DNA of 64,000 nucleotides from Hormiphora californensis (Eukaryota > Ctenophora > Tentaculata > Cydippida > Pleurobrachiidae): NCBI GenBank assembly GCA_020137815.1, contig CM035362.1:5184008-5248007 (forward strand). The letters run 5' to 3'. Below, piece by piece: positions 1 through 7,355 of this stretch (position 1 is its first letter; every line of letters begins with the position of its first letter). The position numbers and the translations under genes are program-made. The notes beneath the pieces were generated by a model. The model was given only the letters and a program-made list of their open reading frames with translations. It did not search any database and was not told where the DNA came from.

Positions 1-27
1 TGACCTCTCTTTTCCTTGTTTTGTCAG

Positions 28-1113
28 GTACACCTGTTCACTGAAGAACCTACAGCTTTTTTTAAAGCACGGATTGGTCCTCATCATGATTCACAGAATA
101 CTCTCCTGCACACAACAGGACTTCATGAGTCAATATATCCAATTCAACTCCAAAAAACGTCAACAATCAACCAATAACTTCGAGAAGGACTTTTTCAAGG
201 TAAAGATCAACAAATACATTGAAGTTTTTTCTAATCTCTTAAAATTAATTCAATATTAACGTAACTTTTTTCTTTTCAGTTGATGAATAACTGTGTGTAC
301 GGAAAATTTATCGAATCTGTTCGGAAGCACACCGATGTTAAAGTTGCAACAAACGAGAGAACTGCCAACAAATTAACGTCAAAACCCCAGTACATGGGAT
401 ACCATAGACTTGACGATGACATGGTCTTAGTACAGTGCTGTAAACAAAAAATTGTCCTTGATAGACCTATTGCATGCGGTTTTATGGTGTTAGAGAATGC
501 TAAATTCACCATGTCCAATATGTGGTACAATGTGCTAAAACCACTTTATGGAGACAAAATAACCCTACTACTCAGTGACACTGATAGCTTCATATACTCG
601 GTTAAAACTGAGGATGGCTATCGAGATTTGTTTAACATGCGGGAGATTATGGATTTAGCAGACTATCATCCGGACACACCCTTGGGATGTTTCAAGGATA
701 CAAGAAACAAGAAGGTTCCCGGAAAATTCAGCGATGAACTGCCTACTGAAATTATAGAGGAGGTAATCAGTTTAAAACCGAAGATGTATTCAATCGCTAC
801 GAAAAAGCTGACATGCAACACCATACACACAGATGCAAATCACCAGTGTACCTCGAGTTGTACAATTGGTCACTCGGCACGAGCAAAGGGGGTTTCTAAG
901 ACTGCTCAGAGGAAAATTACCCACGATGACTACAAAAAGACATTGTTCGAGGGTATCACAACTACAGCTTCTAGCAGAGCGATCAGGTCATTGAACAATA
1001 ATCTTTTTACTGTTAATGTTACAAAGCGAGCTCTGTCATCATATGATGATAAAAAGTATGTCTTGTCTAACGGTGTGAACACCCTTAGTTATGGACATTT
1101 TAGATTGAGATGA
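28..1113 (+). CDS. polB: Protein-primed family B DNA polymerase, C-terminal exons (partial)
   Basis: This is the replicative polymerase of the Polinton, thought to start synthesis from a terminal protein. Two exons are visible. The first, 28-199, follows a pyrimidine-rich acceptor ending at 27; an 80-bp GT-AG intron (200-279, phase 0) separates it from 280-1113. Splicing brings together polymerase motif B: the first exon ends in KDFFK and the second begins LMNNCVYGK, giving the K-x7-N-x2-YG pattern. Motif C follows as SDTDSF (two metal-binding aspartates), and LKPKMYSI supplies the KxY motif that contacts the primer terminus. The exonuclease domain and the N-terminus lie left of the window. 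Spliceosomal introns in a Polinton polymerase are notable. The stop at 1111-1113 ends a normal family C-terminus. Identity is secure. Confidence 0.93.
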
Positions 1114-1307
1114 TTTACTTTGTGTGACTTCCTTTTTTTCTTTTTCTTTTTTGGGAGAAAATGAAACAAATCATGTGTTTGTGTTGAAAGTTTAATGCTC
1201 AAGTGTTCTTAATATTCAATATTTTTCCCGAAAATGTAAAACTATGACAGTGGGGAAATCATTTTTAACTTTATTTTGAAAATTCAAAGATTGTTTCATG
1301 TGTATAG

Positions 1308-1362
1308 AGAGAGAGAGGGAGAGAGAGAGAGAGTGAGAGAGTGAGAGAGAGGGAGAGAGAGA
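1308..1362. repeat. (GA)n microsatellite
   Basis: Interrupted GA repeat in the spacer after polB. Low complexity, and the source of a spurious minus-strand LSLS reading frame. Confidence 0.9.
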
Positions 1363-1438
1363 GTTCTGAATTACAATGGAGTACCTTGGATATAGACATA
1401 GAATATAAGTGTCAAAGTAGCACATTTTGACCAGGGAG

Positions 1439-1527
1439 GATAGCTGGGCCCCCTAAGGCGTCGAAACTGCAGGATTATCTTGTAGTGCGGATGTCGTGGG
1501 TTCGAATCCCACCGATGCCATCCCCGG
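1439..1527 (+). pseudogene. tRNA-like remnant (class II tRNA or SINE head)
   Basis: A near-perfect T-arm with B box lies at 1496-1512 (GTGGG TTCGAAT CCCAC). Upstream, CCTAAGGCGTCG resembles the 3' half of a Leu/Ser-type D arm, and CTGCA...TGTAG can form a five-pair anticodon stem, but its loop has nine bases instead of seven. Closing the 5' GGATAGC against GCCATCC gives six of seven acceptor pairs but leaves four extra bases after the T-arm. I read it as a degenerate tRNA-derived sequence, not a working tRNA. A covariance-model scan would settle it. Confidence 0.35.
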
Positions 1528-1544
1528 CTGTTCTCCCCTTTTAC

Positions 1545-1552
1545 TATAAAAA
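1545..1552 (+). promoter_or_regulatory. TATA box of the membrane-protein gene
   Basis: TATAAAAA, 35 bases upstream of the ATG at 1587. Confidence 0.6.
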
Positions 1553-1586
1553 GCAAATAAAGATGAGATATAGTTTACTTTGAGAA

Positions 1587-2273
1587 ATGTCTCCAGTAGC
1601 TTACATCACATCCGTGCTTCTTGTCAACTCATTCATTGTTCAGTTTCAGAATCCAAACTGTACACACTTTCTTTCGTTGTCCGGCAGTGATGAAACACGT
1701 CTAGAGTTACACCGAGCTGAGGATCTTATACAACTCGTAATTCACAACACTAGCTACAACCCTACTAAAATATAGTTCGACGCGACGCAACGCGCGATCG
1801 ATGAACGATCGATAAACGATCGATAAACGATCGATATCGATCGTTTATCGATCGTTCATCGATCGCGCGTCGCGTCGAACTATATTTTAGTAGGGAATGT
1901 ACAAATGTACACATTTATCTCAAATGGTACATTCTCGTTTGTATGGCCGTCAAAGTCAATCGATGGTGTTTCAATGAAACTTGTGCACAATATTGGAATC
2001 TTTCATCAGCTAACATTTGACAGACTGACAATCCACTGTGATGTTATACATTTTCAAGGAGGTGATTACCAGGAGTATAACACAGAAGAGGATGTGTATC
2101 AATGCAATCATACCTCTTCGAATAATATTATTCTCTATTGTCTGCCAGTGATTGTAATTTTCACTCTCATTATCGGGGGCAATATGCCAGATTTTGTGAA
2201 ATTCTTCATTGCAAAATACAATCTAGTACTTAACGGACAACATACCGTGGCGCAACAGGAGACCACTATATAA
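1587..2273 (+). pseudogene. Polinton-encoded type I membrane protein, interrupted by a hairpin insertion
   Basis: Two open segments, 1587-1775 and 1905-2273, are in the same reading frame and are separated by a 136-bp palindrome (1760-1895) that brings in a stop codon. The first segment begins with a hydrophobic stretch typical of a signal peptide (residues about 4-18). The second has several N-x-S/T sequons, and near its end a single membrane segment (ILYCLPVIVIFTLIIGG) followed by a short tail. The topology is that of a single-pass surface protein: signal peptide, small ectodomain, C-terminal anchor. I do not recognise the family. It lies in the rightward accessory block beside a myristoylation/PPxY-motif gene. 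As sequenced the gene is broken; whether both halves were ever one protein is inferred from frame and topology. Confidence 0.6.
1760..1895. mobile_element. 136-bp palindromic hairpin insertion
   Basis: Ends are CCCTACTAAAATATAG and its inverse. The arms run through CGCGACGC-rich sequence into tandem CGATCGAT blocks, with the centre at about 1830. Flanking AA on each side may be a 2-bp target duplication, giving a net insertion of 138 bp, a multiple of three. It sits inside the membrane-protein gene. Confidence 0.8.
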
Positions 2274-2274
2274 G
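2267..2274 (+). promoter_or_regulatory. TATA box (TATATAAG)
   Basis: Lies 39 bases upstream of the ATG at 2306 and overlaps the stop of the preceding gene. Confidence 0.65.
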
Positions 2275-2305
2275 ACCAAAATAACAATTTCATAATTTAA
2301 CAACT

Positions 2306-2503
2306 ATGAATACATATTCTTTGTTAGATTATTTTGCTGGAGGATCGAATTCTGACTCGCGTTTATTCTGTTCAAAATGTACTATTCTCAAGCGATGTTG
2401 GAGACATAATGTAGTTGAACTACCACATCACAAATATCAACCTTTGAAGTGGGAAAGGATACCTCTGCGAAAACTCAAAAATATTCGCAGAACGACCATA
2501 TAA
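2306..2503 (+). CDS. Small Polinton accessory protein, Cys-containing and basic
   Basis: This 65-residue protein has no family that I recognise. It has a C-x2-C-x5-C cluster (CSKCTILKRC) that could bind metal and a strongly basic C-terminal third (RIPLRKLKNIRRTT). A TATATAAG box lies directly upstream and another TATA box begins over its last codons, so it looks like an independently transcribed gene. It sits between the membrane-protein gene and the 144-residue gene. Function unknown. Confidence 0.55.
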   Translation: MNTYSLLDYFAGGSNSDSRLFCSKCTILKRCWRHNVVELPHHKYQPLKWERIPLRKLKNIRRTTI

Positions 2504-2506
2504 AAA
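2499..2506 (+). promoter_or_regulatory. TATA box (TATAAAAA)
   Basis: Lies 41 bases upstream of the ATG at 2540. Both this box and the one at 2267 are followed by GACC, suggesting a shared core promoter. Confidence 0.6.
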
Positions 2507-2539
2507 GACCCTCTATGAATATAATACTCATTTCCAACT

Positions 2540-2974
2540 ATGGTTGCTATTGATAACACAGAGTTTTATGATGACGTTTGGGGAAAAATTGGCTCCCTCA
2601 TTAGATCATACGGAAACGTTCTTAGCTATGAGGCTACTTATAGCTTAACACACGATAGTTTTCGCTTTCCTGTCACATTACCAGACCAAATAGCCCCTAT
2701 CATCGCTGGTATTGACAGAGGATACAATGGAAATCCAGTACGAATCGAGATTGGATATTTCTGGGAAAATGAAGGTGATAATCGACGAGGATTGGGCACG
2801 CACCCTCACCTTTTGACTGTCGCAGATATTGTTCAAAAGGACATTGTTCGAATGATTAAACCTAGTCGAACTATAAGTGTTATTTCCCTAGCATTTATCC
2901 GTGTGTTAGTATTTAAATTAGATGAAGTTGATGAAGATTATGATATTTGTGACTGTGAAATGTGTAGTATTTAA
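2540..2974 (+). CDS. Polinton accessory protein, unknown function (144 aa)
   Basis: I do not recognise this protein. It is 144 residues, mostly polar, with a probable alpha/beta N-terminal part, a hydrophobic stretch near residues 112-128 (ISVISLAFIRVLVFKL) and an acidic tail ending in a Cys pair pattern (CDCEMC). The ATG at 2540 follows a TATA box at a suitable distance and no other in-frame ATG competes. It is in the rightward accessory block. Low similarity to known core Polinton genes is usual for this region, so a lineage-specific role is the simplest reading. Confidence 0.6.
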   Translation: MVAIDNTEFYDDVWGKIGSLIRSYGNVLSYEATYSLTHDSFRFPVTLPDQIAPIIAGIDRGYNGNPVRIEIGYFWENEGDNRRGLGTHPHLLTVADIVQKDIVRMIKPSRTISVISLAFIRVLVFKLDEVDEDYDICDCEMCSI

Positions 2975-2975
2975 G
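2968..2975 (+). promoter_or_regulatory. Weak TATA-like box (TATTTAAG)
   Basis: Overlaps the stop of the 144-aa gene and lies 57 bases upstream of the ATG at 3032. Confidence 0.4.
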
Positions 2976-3031
2976 ACATGTTTCTTTCTGTACTTTTATT
3001 TCTGAACTCTTGTGTTTTTTAAATTTGTCCC

Positions 3032-3337
3032 ATGGGTCTGTGCTGGTCGACGAAACCATCTTTTGATGAGGATGCATGGGAAAGTCTCTCACCTACAAAA
3101 ATACCTTTTGCAGATGAATTTATTGAAAAACAGGAGGTTATAACACGAGTTAGAGAAGCGAACCAAAAAATGCTTGCTTGGGAAATACCAGAGGAAAAAT
3201 GTCAACATGTGAAGTTTCAACATGATTTTCATCATTTTTACCCTCCTGTATATGATCAATATTCACCAATTAGTGTAAAAAGCTTTGATCCAGCTGATAT
3301 TGAGTGTGATTGTGGGCGTGATTGTGGACATAGTTAG
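3032..3337 (+). CDS. Predicted N-myristoylated, PPxY-motif protein (matrix-like candidate)
   Basis: This 101-residue protein starts MGLCWS. Gly-2 followed by Cys-4 fits the N-myristoylation consensus with an adjacent palmitoylation site. Near the C-terminus it carries PPVY within YPPVYDQY, a PPxY motif of the kind that recruits NEDD4-type ubiquitin ligases and acts as a late domain in viral budding. It ends in a Cys/Asp-rich stretch (CDCGRDCGHS). These signals together suggest a peripheral membrane protein at the inner face of a membrane. It neighbours the signal-peptide/TM gene at 1587-2273. I know no named family for it. The motifs are seen directly; the matrix-like role is inferred. Confidence 0.6.
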   Translation: MGLCWSTKPSFDEDAWESLSPTKIPFADEFIEKQEVITRVREANQKMLAWEIPEEKCQHVKFQHDFHHFYPPVYDQYSPISVKSFDPADIECDCGRDCGHS

Positions 3338-3361
3338 TAAGACGACTAAAACACTCTTGAA

Positions 3362-3808
3362 TTATGAAAGACAATATTTGTAAACAAACATATCATTCTG
3401 TTTTAAATTCCCAGAAAAGGGTTGTAGTGTCTGTTTCAAACTTTCTATCGACAATCTCTCTACAAAATATAACGCATAATATCCACACGCATTGCTAGTT
3501 AACTGTTGGAGGATCTTATTATTATAAATCACACGTCCTTGCACTATACCCTTCATTGTATCCACAAACTCATGCGTGAATGTAGTCTCATTACGATTCA
3601 ATTTGCGACCATAGCTATCCATGAAGTAGGTGATTCCACCTTTGTATACCACAGCAATCCAATGCTCCCCTGGTTTGCTAGAAGGCGAAGTGTTCACTAT
3701 GATACTCCAGTCACCATCGGGTAAATCCGACACCTCATCATAAGCAAATGCCCCTTTAAAGTGATTTGTTTTGATATCATCAAAGGTTTTTGTAGTTAGA
3801 GATTTCAT
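3362..3808 (-). CDS. Adenovirus-type maturation cysteine protease
   Basis: This is the Polinton protease of the adenain/Ulp1-like C5 fold, which processes capsid precursors. The catalytic elements appear in the usual order: His-49 in GEHWIAVV, Asp-64 in FMDSYGR, a Gln at 101/102 as the oxyanion residue, and Cys-108 in SNACGYYALYF. Its length, 148 residues, is short for adenain (about 200) but normal for Polinton proteases. It is the last gene of the leftward virion block, just after the major capsid gene. Its TATATAAG box overlaps the capsid stop codon, so it can be transcribed separately. Identity is secure. Confidence 0.92.
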   Translation of the reverse strand: MKSLTTKTFDDIKTNHFKGAFAYDEVSDLPDGDWSIIVNTSPSSKPGEHWIAVVYKGGITYFMDSYGRKLNRNETTFTHEFVDTMKGIVQGRVIYNNKILQQLTSNACGYYALYFVERLSIESLKQTLQPFSGNLKQNDMFVYKYCLS

Positions 3809-3832
3809 TTAGGGATTAGTCACATTATAGAG

Positions 3833-3840
3833 CTTATATA
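3833..3840 (-). promoter_or_regulatory. TATA box of the protease gene
   Basis: TATATAAG on the minus strand, 25 bases upstream of the ATG, overlapping the end of the capsid gene. Confidence 0.6.
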
Positions 3841-5129
3841 GCGTAGAGTTGACGATTTTTGTCGACTTCAATGATGCGATCATAGTAGGCGAGTGTAAAG
3901 AGAACTTTGTCAGTTGTGGATTGTTTTAGCAACTCCAGCACAATCCTCACATTCCCACTCTTGTTCAAGTTCATTCCATGTTGGTTTTGTGTTTTATCCT
4001 GTGTCAAATCAAAACCTAAAGCTGGGTAAACACGGAAATGATGCATTATGAAGTTGTCTTTTCGGGCACCGGTTGCCTCACCAAGAGCAACCACCATATT
4101 TGTCTCATCGTGATCTGTCATCTTCAACATTTGTGGGTAGTACTCTACACCATTTACATATAATTGCACGCTCTTCACCATGTGTAATGAAAAAGGATTC
4201 TTGTTACGGTTTCTTCCAAAAGCTGAACGATCTTGGATACCAACATAGAAAAAATAGGGTAGAGTACCATTGAACAAGTTGTCAATTGTAACGACAGATG
4301 TTGCAATAGAATGAATTGACATTACTTTTTTGTCGGCATGATAAATGGCGTTTCTTTTTGCCAATTTTTGCTCTAACAAATTGATCACATCATCTCTTGG
4401 TTGCTGGTAAGTACATCTAAGGAATACCCTATCCAGTTTAACTTTGGAAGTGTCAGTTGTAGCAGACATGAGGATAGTTTCATCATAGTTTTTTGTGAGT
4501 TGCACTTGAAATTCCAAATCGGAGGGAAGAAGAGTTGCCTGGTTGAAAAGCGTGACATTTAGTTTAGAACAGAGGAACATGGTCTCTCCTCTAGCAATTC
4601 TCTGAGCTCGTATCCGACCATTCTTATTCTTTGGTTCTATTTTAGTATCTTCGGGATAATATGTTGTGTCTTCACTTTCTGTTTTATCACCTACATCATC
4701 AAGTAGCAGCCCCTCTTTTCGGAGTAAATAAGGTCGTTCACCACGGCCATGATGTATACAATCATCCCAAAATTTGAACATAGCATAGGAGTTATCATAT
4801 GATTGAGTTAGGGATACACCTCCAGATGAAACTTCTACATTTCTCCACAAAATAGCACCAAGGTGAGGTGCGGTGGATACATTCACTCTATCAGCAGGGA
4901 CAGTACCATCACCCGATAGTACCCTCATTTCTGTGTAAACATCAATCGAGTCCAACATATGTCGTTCTAAACCGGGAACTGTAAACGAAATAGTGTCTGA
5001 GCTATCGATTGAGTTGTTTGGATATACATCAATTTGCTTTGTCGCGATAATGCCAGTTTGTGTTGACATGGGACTCCATAGATGAAGTTGGGTGGGAAGA
5101 CCCTCGGAAGACTTGACGTATTTTGTCAT
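3834..5129 (-). CDS. Major capsid protein, double jelly-roll (hexon-like)
   Basis: This 431-residue protein belongs to the group long annotated in animal genomes as F54H12.2-like, which corresponds to the Polinton/adintovirus double-jelly-roll capsid protein. Visible hallmarks are an early segment placing a beta-strand-rich N-terminus before SFTVPG, the central block NGTLPYFFYVGIQDRSAFG, and a C-terminal strand ending ALAYYD-like: LFTLAYYDRIIEVDKNRQL. It would trimerise to form the icosahedral shell. It lies between the core-like gene (5174-5485) and the protease, the conserved virion-block order. A TATATAAG box sits 35 bases upstream of the ATG. The frame is intact. The family assignment is strong; particle formation is inferred. 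Confidence 0.9.
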   Translation of the reverse strand: MTKYVKSSEGLPTQLHLWSPMSTQTGIIATKQIDVYPNNSIDSSDTISFTVPGLERHMLDSIDVYTEMRVLSGDGTVPADRVNVSTAPHLGAILWRNVEVSSGGVSLTQSYDNSYAMFKFWDDCIHHGRGERPYLLRKEGLLLDDVGDKTESEDTTYYPEDTKIEPKNKNGRIRAQRIARGETMFLCSKLNVTLFNQATLLPSDLEFQVQLTKNYDETILMSATTDTSKVKLDRVFLRCTYQQPRDDVINLLEQKLAKRNAIYHADKKVMSIHSIATSVVTIDNLFNGTLPYFFYVGIQDRSAFGRNRNKNPFSLHMVKSVQLYVNGVEYYPQMLKMTDHDETNMVVALGEATGARKDNFIMHHFRVYPALGFDLTQDKTQNQHGMNLNKSGNVRIVLELLKQSTTDKVLFTLAYYDRIIEVDKNRQLYAI

Positions 5130-5163
5130 GATACGTTTTTTGTCAAAAGAATATGATTGTTAC

Positions 5164-5171
5164 CTTATATA
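5164..5171 (-). promoter_or_regulatory. TATA box of the major capsid gene
   Basis: TATATAAG on the minus strand, 35 bases upstream of the start at 5129. Confidence 0.7.
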
Positions 5172-5173
5172 CC

Positions 5174-5485
5174 CTATGAGAGTGCATCACGTTTTCGTTT
5201 TCCAATCTTTTTAGTGAGTTTGTTAGTACCAGTCTCAATTTGTCTCGCAGCATATTGACCAGCAGCATTTACGAGCTCGTTTCCAGCAGTTTGGAGACCA
5301 GGTTTTGCAATTTCGAAACCTTTTTGGAGGAAGGTTTTACCTATTGGAGCTACGCTACGAAATAATTTTTTGAGAAATCCTCCAATTCCGCCCCCTCTCT
5401 GATTGTGATAGACACCGAGATCTGCGTCGAGAGCCCTATCAAAATCAGCTGTTGCTCGAGGAGATGGATAATACAGTTGACGCAT
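5174..5485 (-). CDS. Small virion core/minor protein (pVI/pX-like position)
   Basis: This 103-residue protein has a Gly-rich segment (QRGGGIGGFLKKLF), a long predicted amphipathic helix rich in Ala and Gly, and a basic tail with a likely nuclear signal (KKIGKRKR). Proteins with this layout sit next to the capsid gene in Polintons and are compared with adenovirus core or membrane-lytic proteins. The GG-x sequences resemble adenain cleavage sites, so the protease in this element might process it. It has its own TATAAATA box. The start at 5485 is the only good ATG. Family-level role is moderately certain; processing is inferred. Confidence 0.7.
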   Translation of the reverse strand: MRQLYYPSPRATADFDRALDADLGVYHNQRGGGIGGFLKKLFRSVAPIGKTFLQKGFEIAKPGLQTAGNELVNAAGQYAARQIETGTNKLTKKIGKRKRDALS

Positions 5486-5518
5486 GGTTTTGTGATTGAT
5501 TGGACTGGTTTTGAATTG

Positions 5519-5526
5519 TATTTATA
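5519..5526 (-). promoter_or_regulatory. TATA box (TATAAATA) of the core-like gene
   Basis: Minus strand, 34 bases upstream of the ATG at 5485. Confidence 0.6.
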
Positions 5527-5546
5527 GTACACTGGTAACACATTTT

Positions 5547-6251
5547 TTAACGTTTCTGAATGTTTAAGATAATAACAGTGGGTAGGATGGCAAATTTGAA
5601 TAATTTTCCCTCAATATCTGTAAATCGAAAGTGTAGATCTGTAAAAGCATGCACAGACAAGGGTCGATACATGGGATTAATTACTTCATGGTAATTGTAA
5701 CCCTCTTTAGACTTTATGGGGAAACATGCCAACAAATGGGATTGTTGTTGATTTATCGACATATTCGCCACTACAGAAGAATACAAAAATGCAACTTCAC
5801 TCTGGTTCTCCAAAACATAATTATCAATATTTAGCTGATTAAGATATACAAGCTTAGATTCATCATCGTAATTACAGAAACCAAATATTCTCATTAAAGT
5901 GTCATGTTCACCTCCAGTTATCAACTTAGTGGGTTTTGGTAGTTTTAGAACCACCTTACCAGGGTCAGGTACTTTGAAACTCGAGTCTATTTCATTTCTT
6001 AAGCATACATCATGCATCGCCTTGACAATCTCACATGTGTTAGCATAGAAGCCAGGAACAATATTCAACTCTTCTGTAGCATCCACTTCAAAAAGTCGAA
6101 ATGTATTATTTGATTCGGTGATATTGTAGGTTGGACCGTGGAATATCCCTTTTACTGCGATTTCAAAGTTGTCAGATAAGCTGATAGAGTCGAGAAAGTT
6201 GGACGAGAAACTACTTCGTCTTTGATTTTCGCTTGTTACGATTATATCCAT
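5547..6251 (-). CDS. Penton-like minor capsid protein (single jelly-roll)
   Basis: This 234-residue protein matches the Polinton minor capsid (penton base-like) family in length, position and C-terminal pattern: a PLSV strand (MYRPLSVHAFTDLHFRFTD), a DxxG turn and a closing beta-strand before the basic C-terminus NIQKR. It would occupy the five-fold vertices. Its start overlaps the preceding 70-residue gene by 41 bases and no TATA box lies directly upstream, so it is probably translated from the transcript that starts at the ATPase gene. Frame intact; assignment good. Confidence 0.82.
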   Translation of the reverse strand: MDIIVTSENQRRSSFSSNFLDSISLSDNFEIAVKGIFHGPTYNITESNNTFRLFEVDATEELNIVPGFYANTCEIVKAMHDVCLRNEIDSSFKVPDPGKVVLKLPKPTKLITGGEHDTLMRIFGFCNYDDESKLVYLNQLNIDNYVLENQSEVAFLYSSVVANMSINQQQSHLLACFPIKSKEGYNYHEVINPMYRPLSVHAFTDLHFRFTDIEGKLFKFAILPTVIILNIQKR

Positions 6252-6423
6252 TATTGATCAGAGCCTTTGTTGATTTTAAATGTTTGGTACTGCGGCGCTT
6301 TTTACTCTTTCCCAGCTTTGATTTCAACACAACTCCCAAGGTCCTTTTTATAGGGAGAATTTCAGTTGGAATGTCAAGAGATTTTTTCACTGACCCGTCT
6401 TCAGCTATCAAACGATATCTCAT
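6211..6423 (-). CDS. Small basic Polinton protein (70 aa)
   Basis: A 70-residue, highly basic protein (GKSKKRRSTKHLKSTK, NRNKRKSKTK). Its start codon overlaps the stop of the 103-residue gene in an ATGA arrangement, and its 3' end overlaps the penton gene by 41 bases. The composition suggests a nucleic-acid-binding or packaging-related protein. I do not recognise a family. The tight overlaps argue that it is a real gene in a shared transcript. Confidence 0.55.
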   Translation of the reverse strand: MRYRLIAEDGSVKKSLDIPTEILPIKRTLGVVLKSKLGKSKKRRSTKHLKSTKALINNGYNRNKRKSKTK

Positions 6424-6731
6424 AGTAGTGCAGGTAGGATAGGGAGTATAGTTTGTAGAATTGAACGAATTATGGATCCACCCTTTTGATTTGCCTTTAT
6501 AGGAGCACGGGCATGTTTTCTTATGAAACTCCGATGACGCTTTAGTTTTTTAATTTCTCGTTCGCCCATACTTAAACGGCCATCCAAAATACTCTTGAAA
6601 AGGAGTTTCAGAGCTTTACGAAGGGAAGGTGTGTTTTCCAAAACAATCTGAATTTGAGCATTGTTCTTTCTGGAAAGTAATTTCATTACTGAATGATGTC
6701 TTTTCAGTATCACAGGAATATGTTTGGGCAT
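6420..6731 (-). CDS. Conserved small Polinton protein, basic with hydrophobic C-terminus
   Basis: This 103-residue protein has a helical, Lys/Arg-rich middle (KALKLLFKSILDGRLS, then EREIKKLKRHRSFIRKHAR) and, after KGGS, a hydrophobic tail (IIRSILQTILPILPALL). This layout recurs in Polintons and adintoviruses next to the ATPase. The GG could be a protease site separating the basic part from a membrane-active tail. The gene starts inside the ATPase gene (22-base overlap) and ends in an ATGA overlap with the next. Function is unknown; a virion-associated role is inferred. Confidence 0.65.
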   Translation of the reverse strand: MPKHIPVILKRHHSVMKLLSRKNNAQIQIVLENTPSLRKALKLLFKSILDGRLSMGEREIKKLKRHRSFIRKHARAPIKANQKGGSIIRSILQTILPILPALL

Positions 6732-7339
6732 GATGTAAAGTAGTCTGTAGTTACAAGCAATTCTTCTGGAACTCTTGGATGAAACGAAAGTAACACAAAC
6801 TGGTATGCTCCGATATATTTATAGGCTTCCATGAGACGCCAATTGTCTTTTCCGAGTATTTGTCGTGCTAGAGTATTAATCTGTGAGAGGTTCCTCTTGT
6901 TTTTGAAAAGAATCATATATTGAGTATTCTGACTAATGAGACGATAATTCTCATTATTGAGAAACACACTGTGGGTAACGAAAATTGTTGTTGTCTGTTT
7001 GTGGTGTGACCCTGCTATAAAGTGTTGGGCCATTTCCTTGTTTAGTTCTAACATCAAGTCGTCTAGAATCAGCAGCTTTGGCCCGTCAAACTGATCTATC
7101 ACATCTAGTTTGAGTCCGTGTACAAATTCAATCTTTTGTTTGTTCTCACTGTTCCATGTGTCCATGAACGGTTGGTGCGCTGCATAGAGGTAGTATATCT
7201 TTTTTGGCATTGGTGAAATTAACTCCTCTCTCACAATTTTCATGATTGTGGTGGTTTTACCGCTCCCACTAGCACCAATAACAAGGATATTCGAGTTTGC
7301 AAGTAACCGCATGATAAGTTTGTAAAATAACACAATCAA
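6710..7339 (-). CDS. FtsK/HerA-type genome-packaging ATPase
   Basis: This 209-residue protein is the A32-like packaging ATPase that drives DNA into the capsid. The Walker A motif is GASGSGKTTT near the N-terminus, the Walker B strand is KLLILDDL, and a sensor-like strand TTTIFVTHS follows. Length is normal for the Polinton family. It leads a compact leftward cluster of four overlapping genes (ATPase, 103 aa, 70 aa, penton) behind a single TATATAAA box, suggesting one shared transcript. Identity is secure. Confidence 0.93.
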   Translation of the reverse strand: MIVLFYKLIMRLLANSNILVIGASGSGKTTTIMKIVREELISPMPKKIYYLYAAHQPFMDTWNSENKQKIEFVHGLKLDVIDQFDGPKLLILDDLMLELNKEMAQHFIAGSHHKQTTTIFVTHSVFLNNENYRLISQNTQYMILFKNKRNLSQINTLARQILGKDNWRLMEAYKYIGAYQFVLLSFHPRVPEELLVTTDYFTSCPNIFL

Positions 7340-7347
7340 TCTACTCT

Positions 7348-7355
7348 TTTATATA
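7348..7355 (-). promoter_or_regulatory. TATA box of the ATPase gene cluster
   Basis: TATATAAA on the minus strand, immediately upstream of the start at 7339. The very short distance implies a short or absent leader, or use of a downstream Met. Confidence 0.5.

Noticed and set aside
1371-1556. Minus-strand frame containing RWDSNPRHPHYK
   Set aside because: This peptide is the typical reverse translation of a tRNA T-arm; it reflects the tRNA-like remnant, not a protein.
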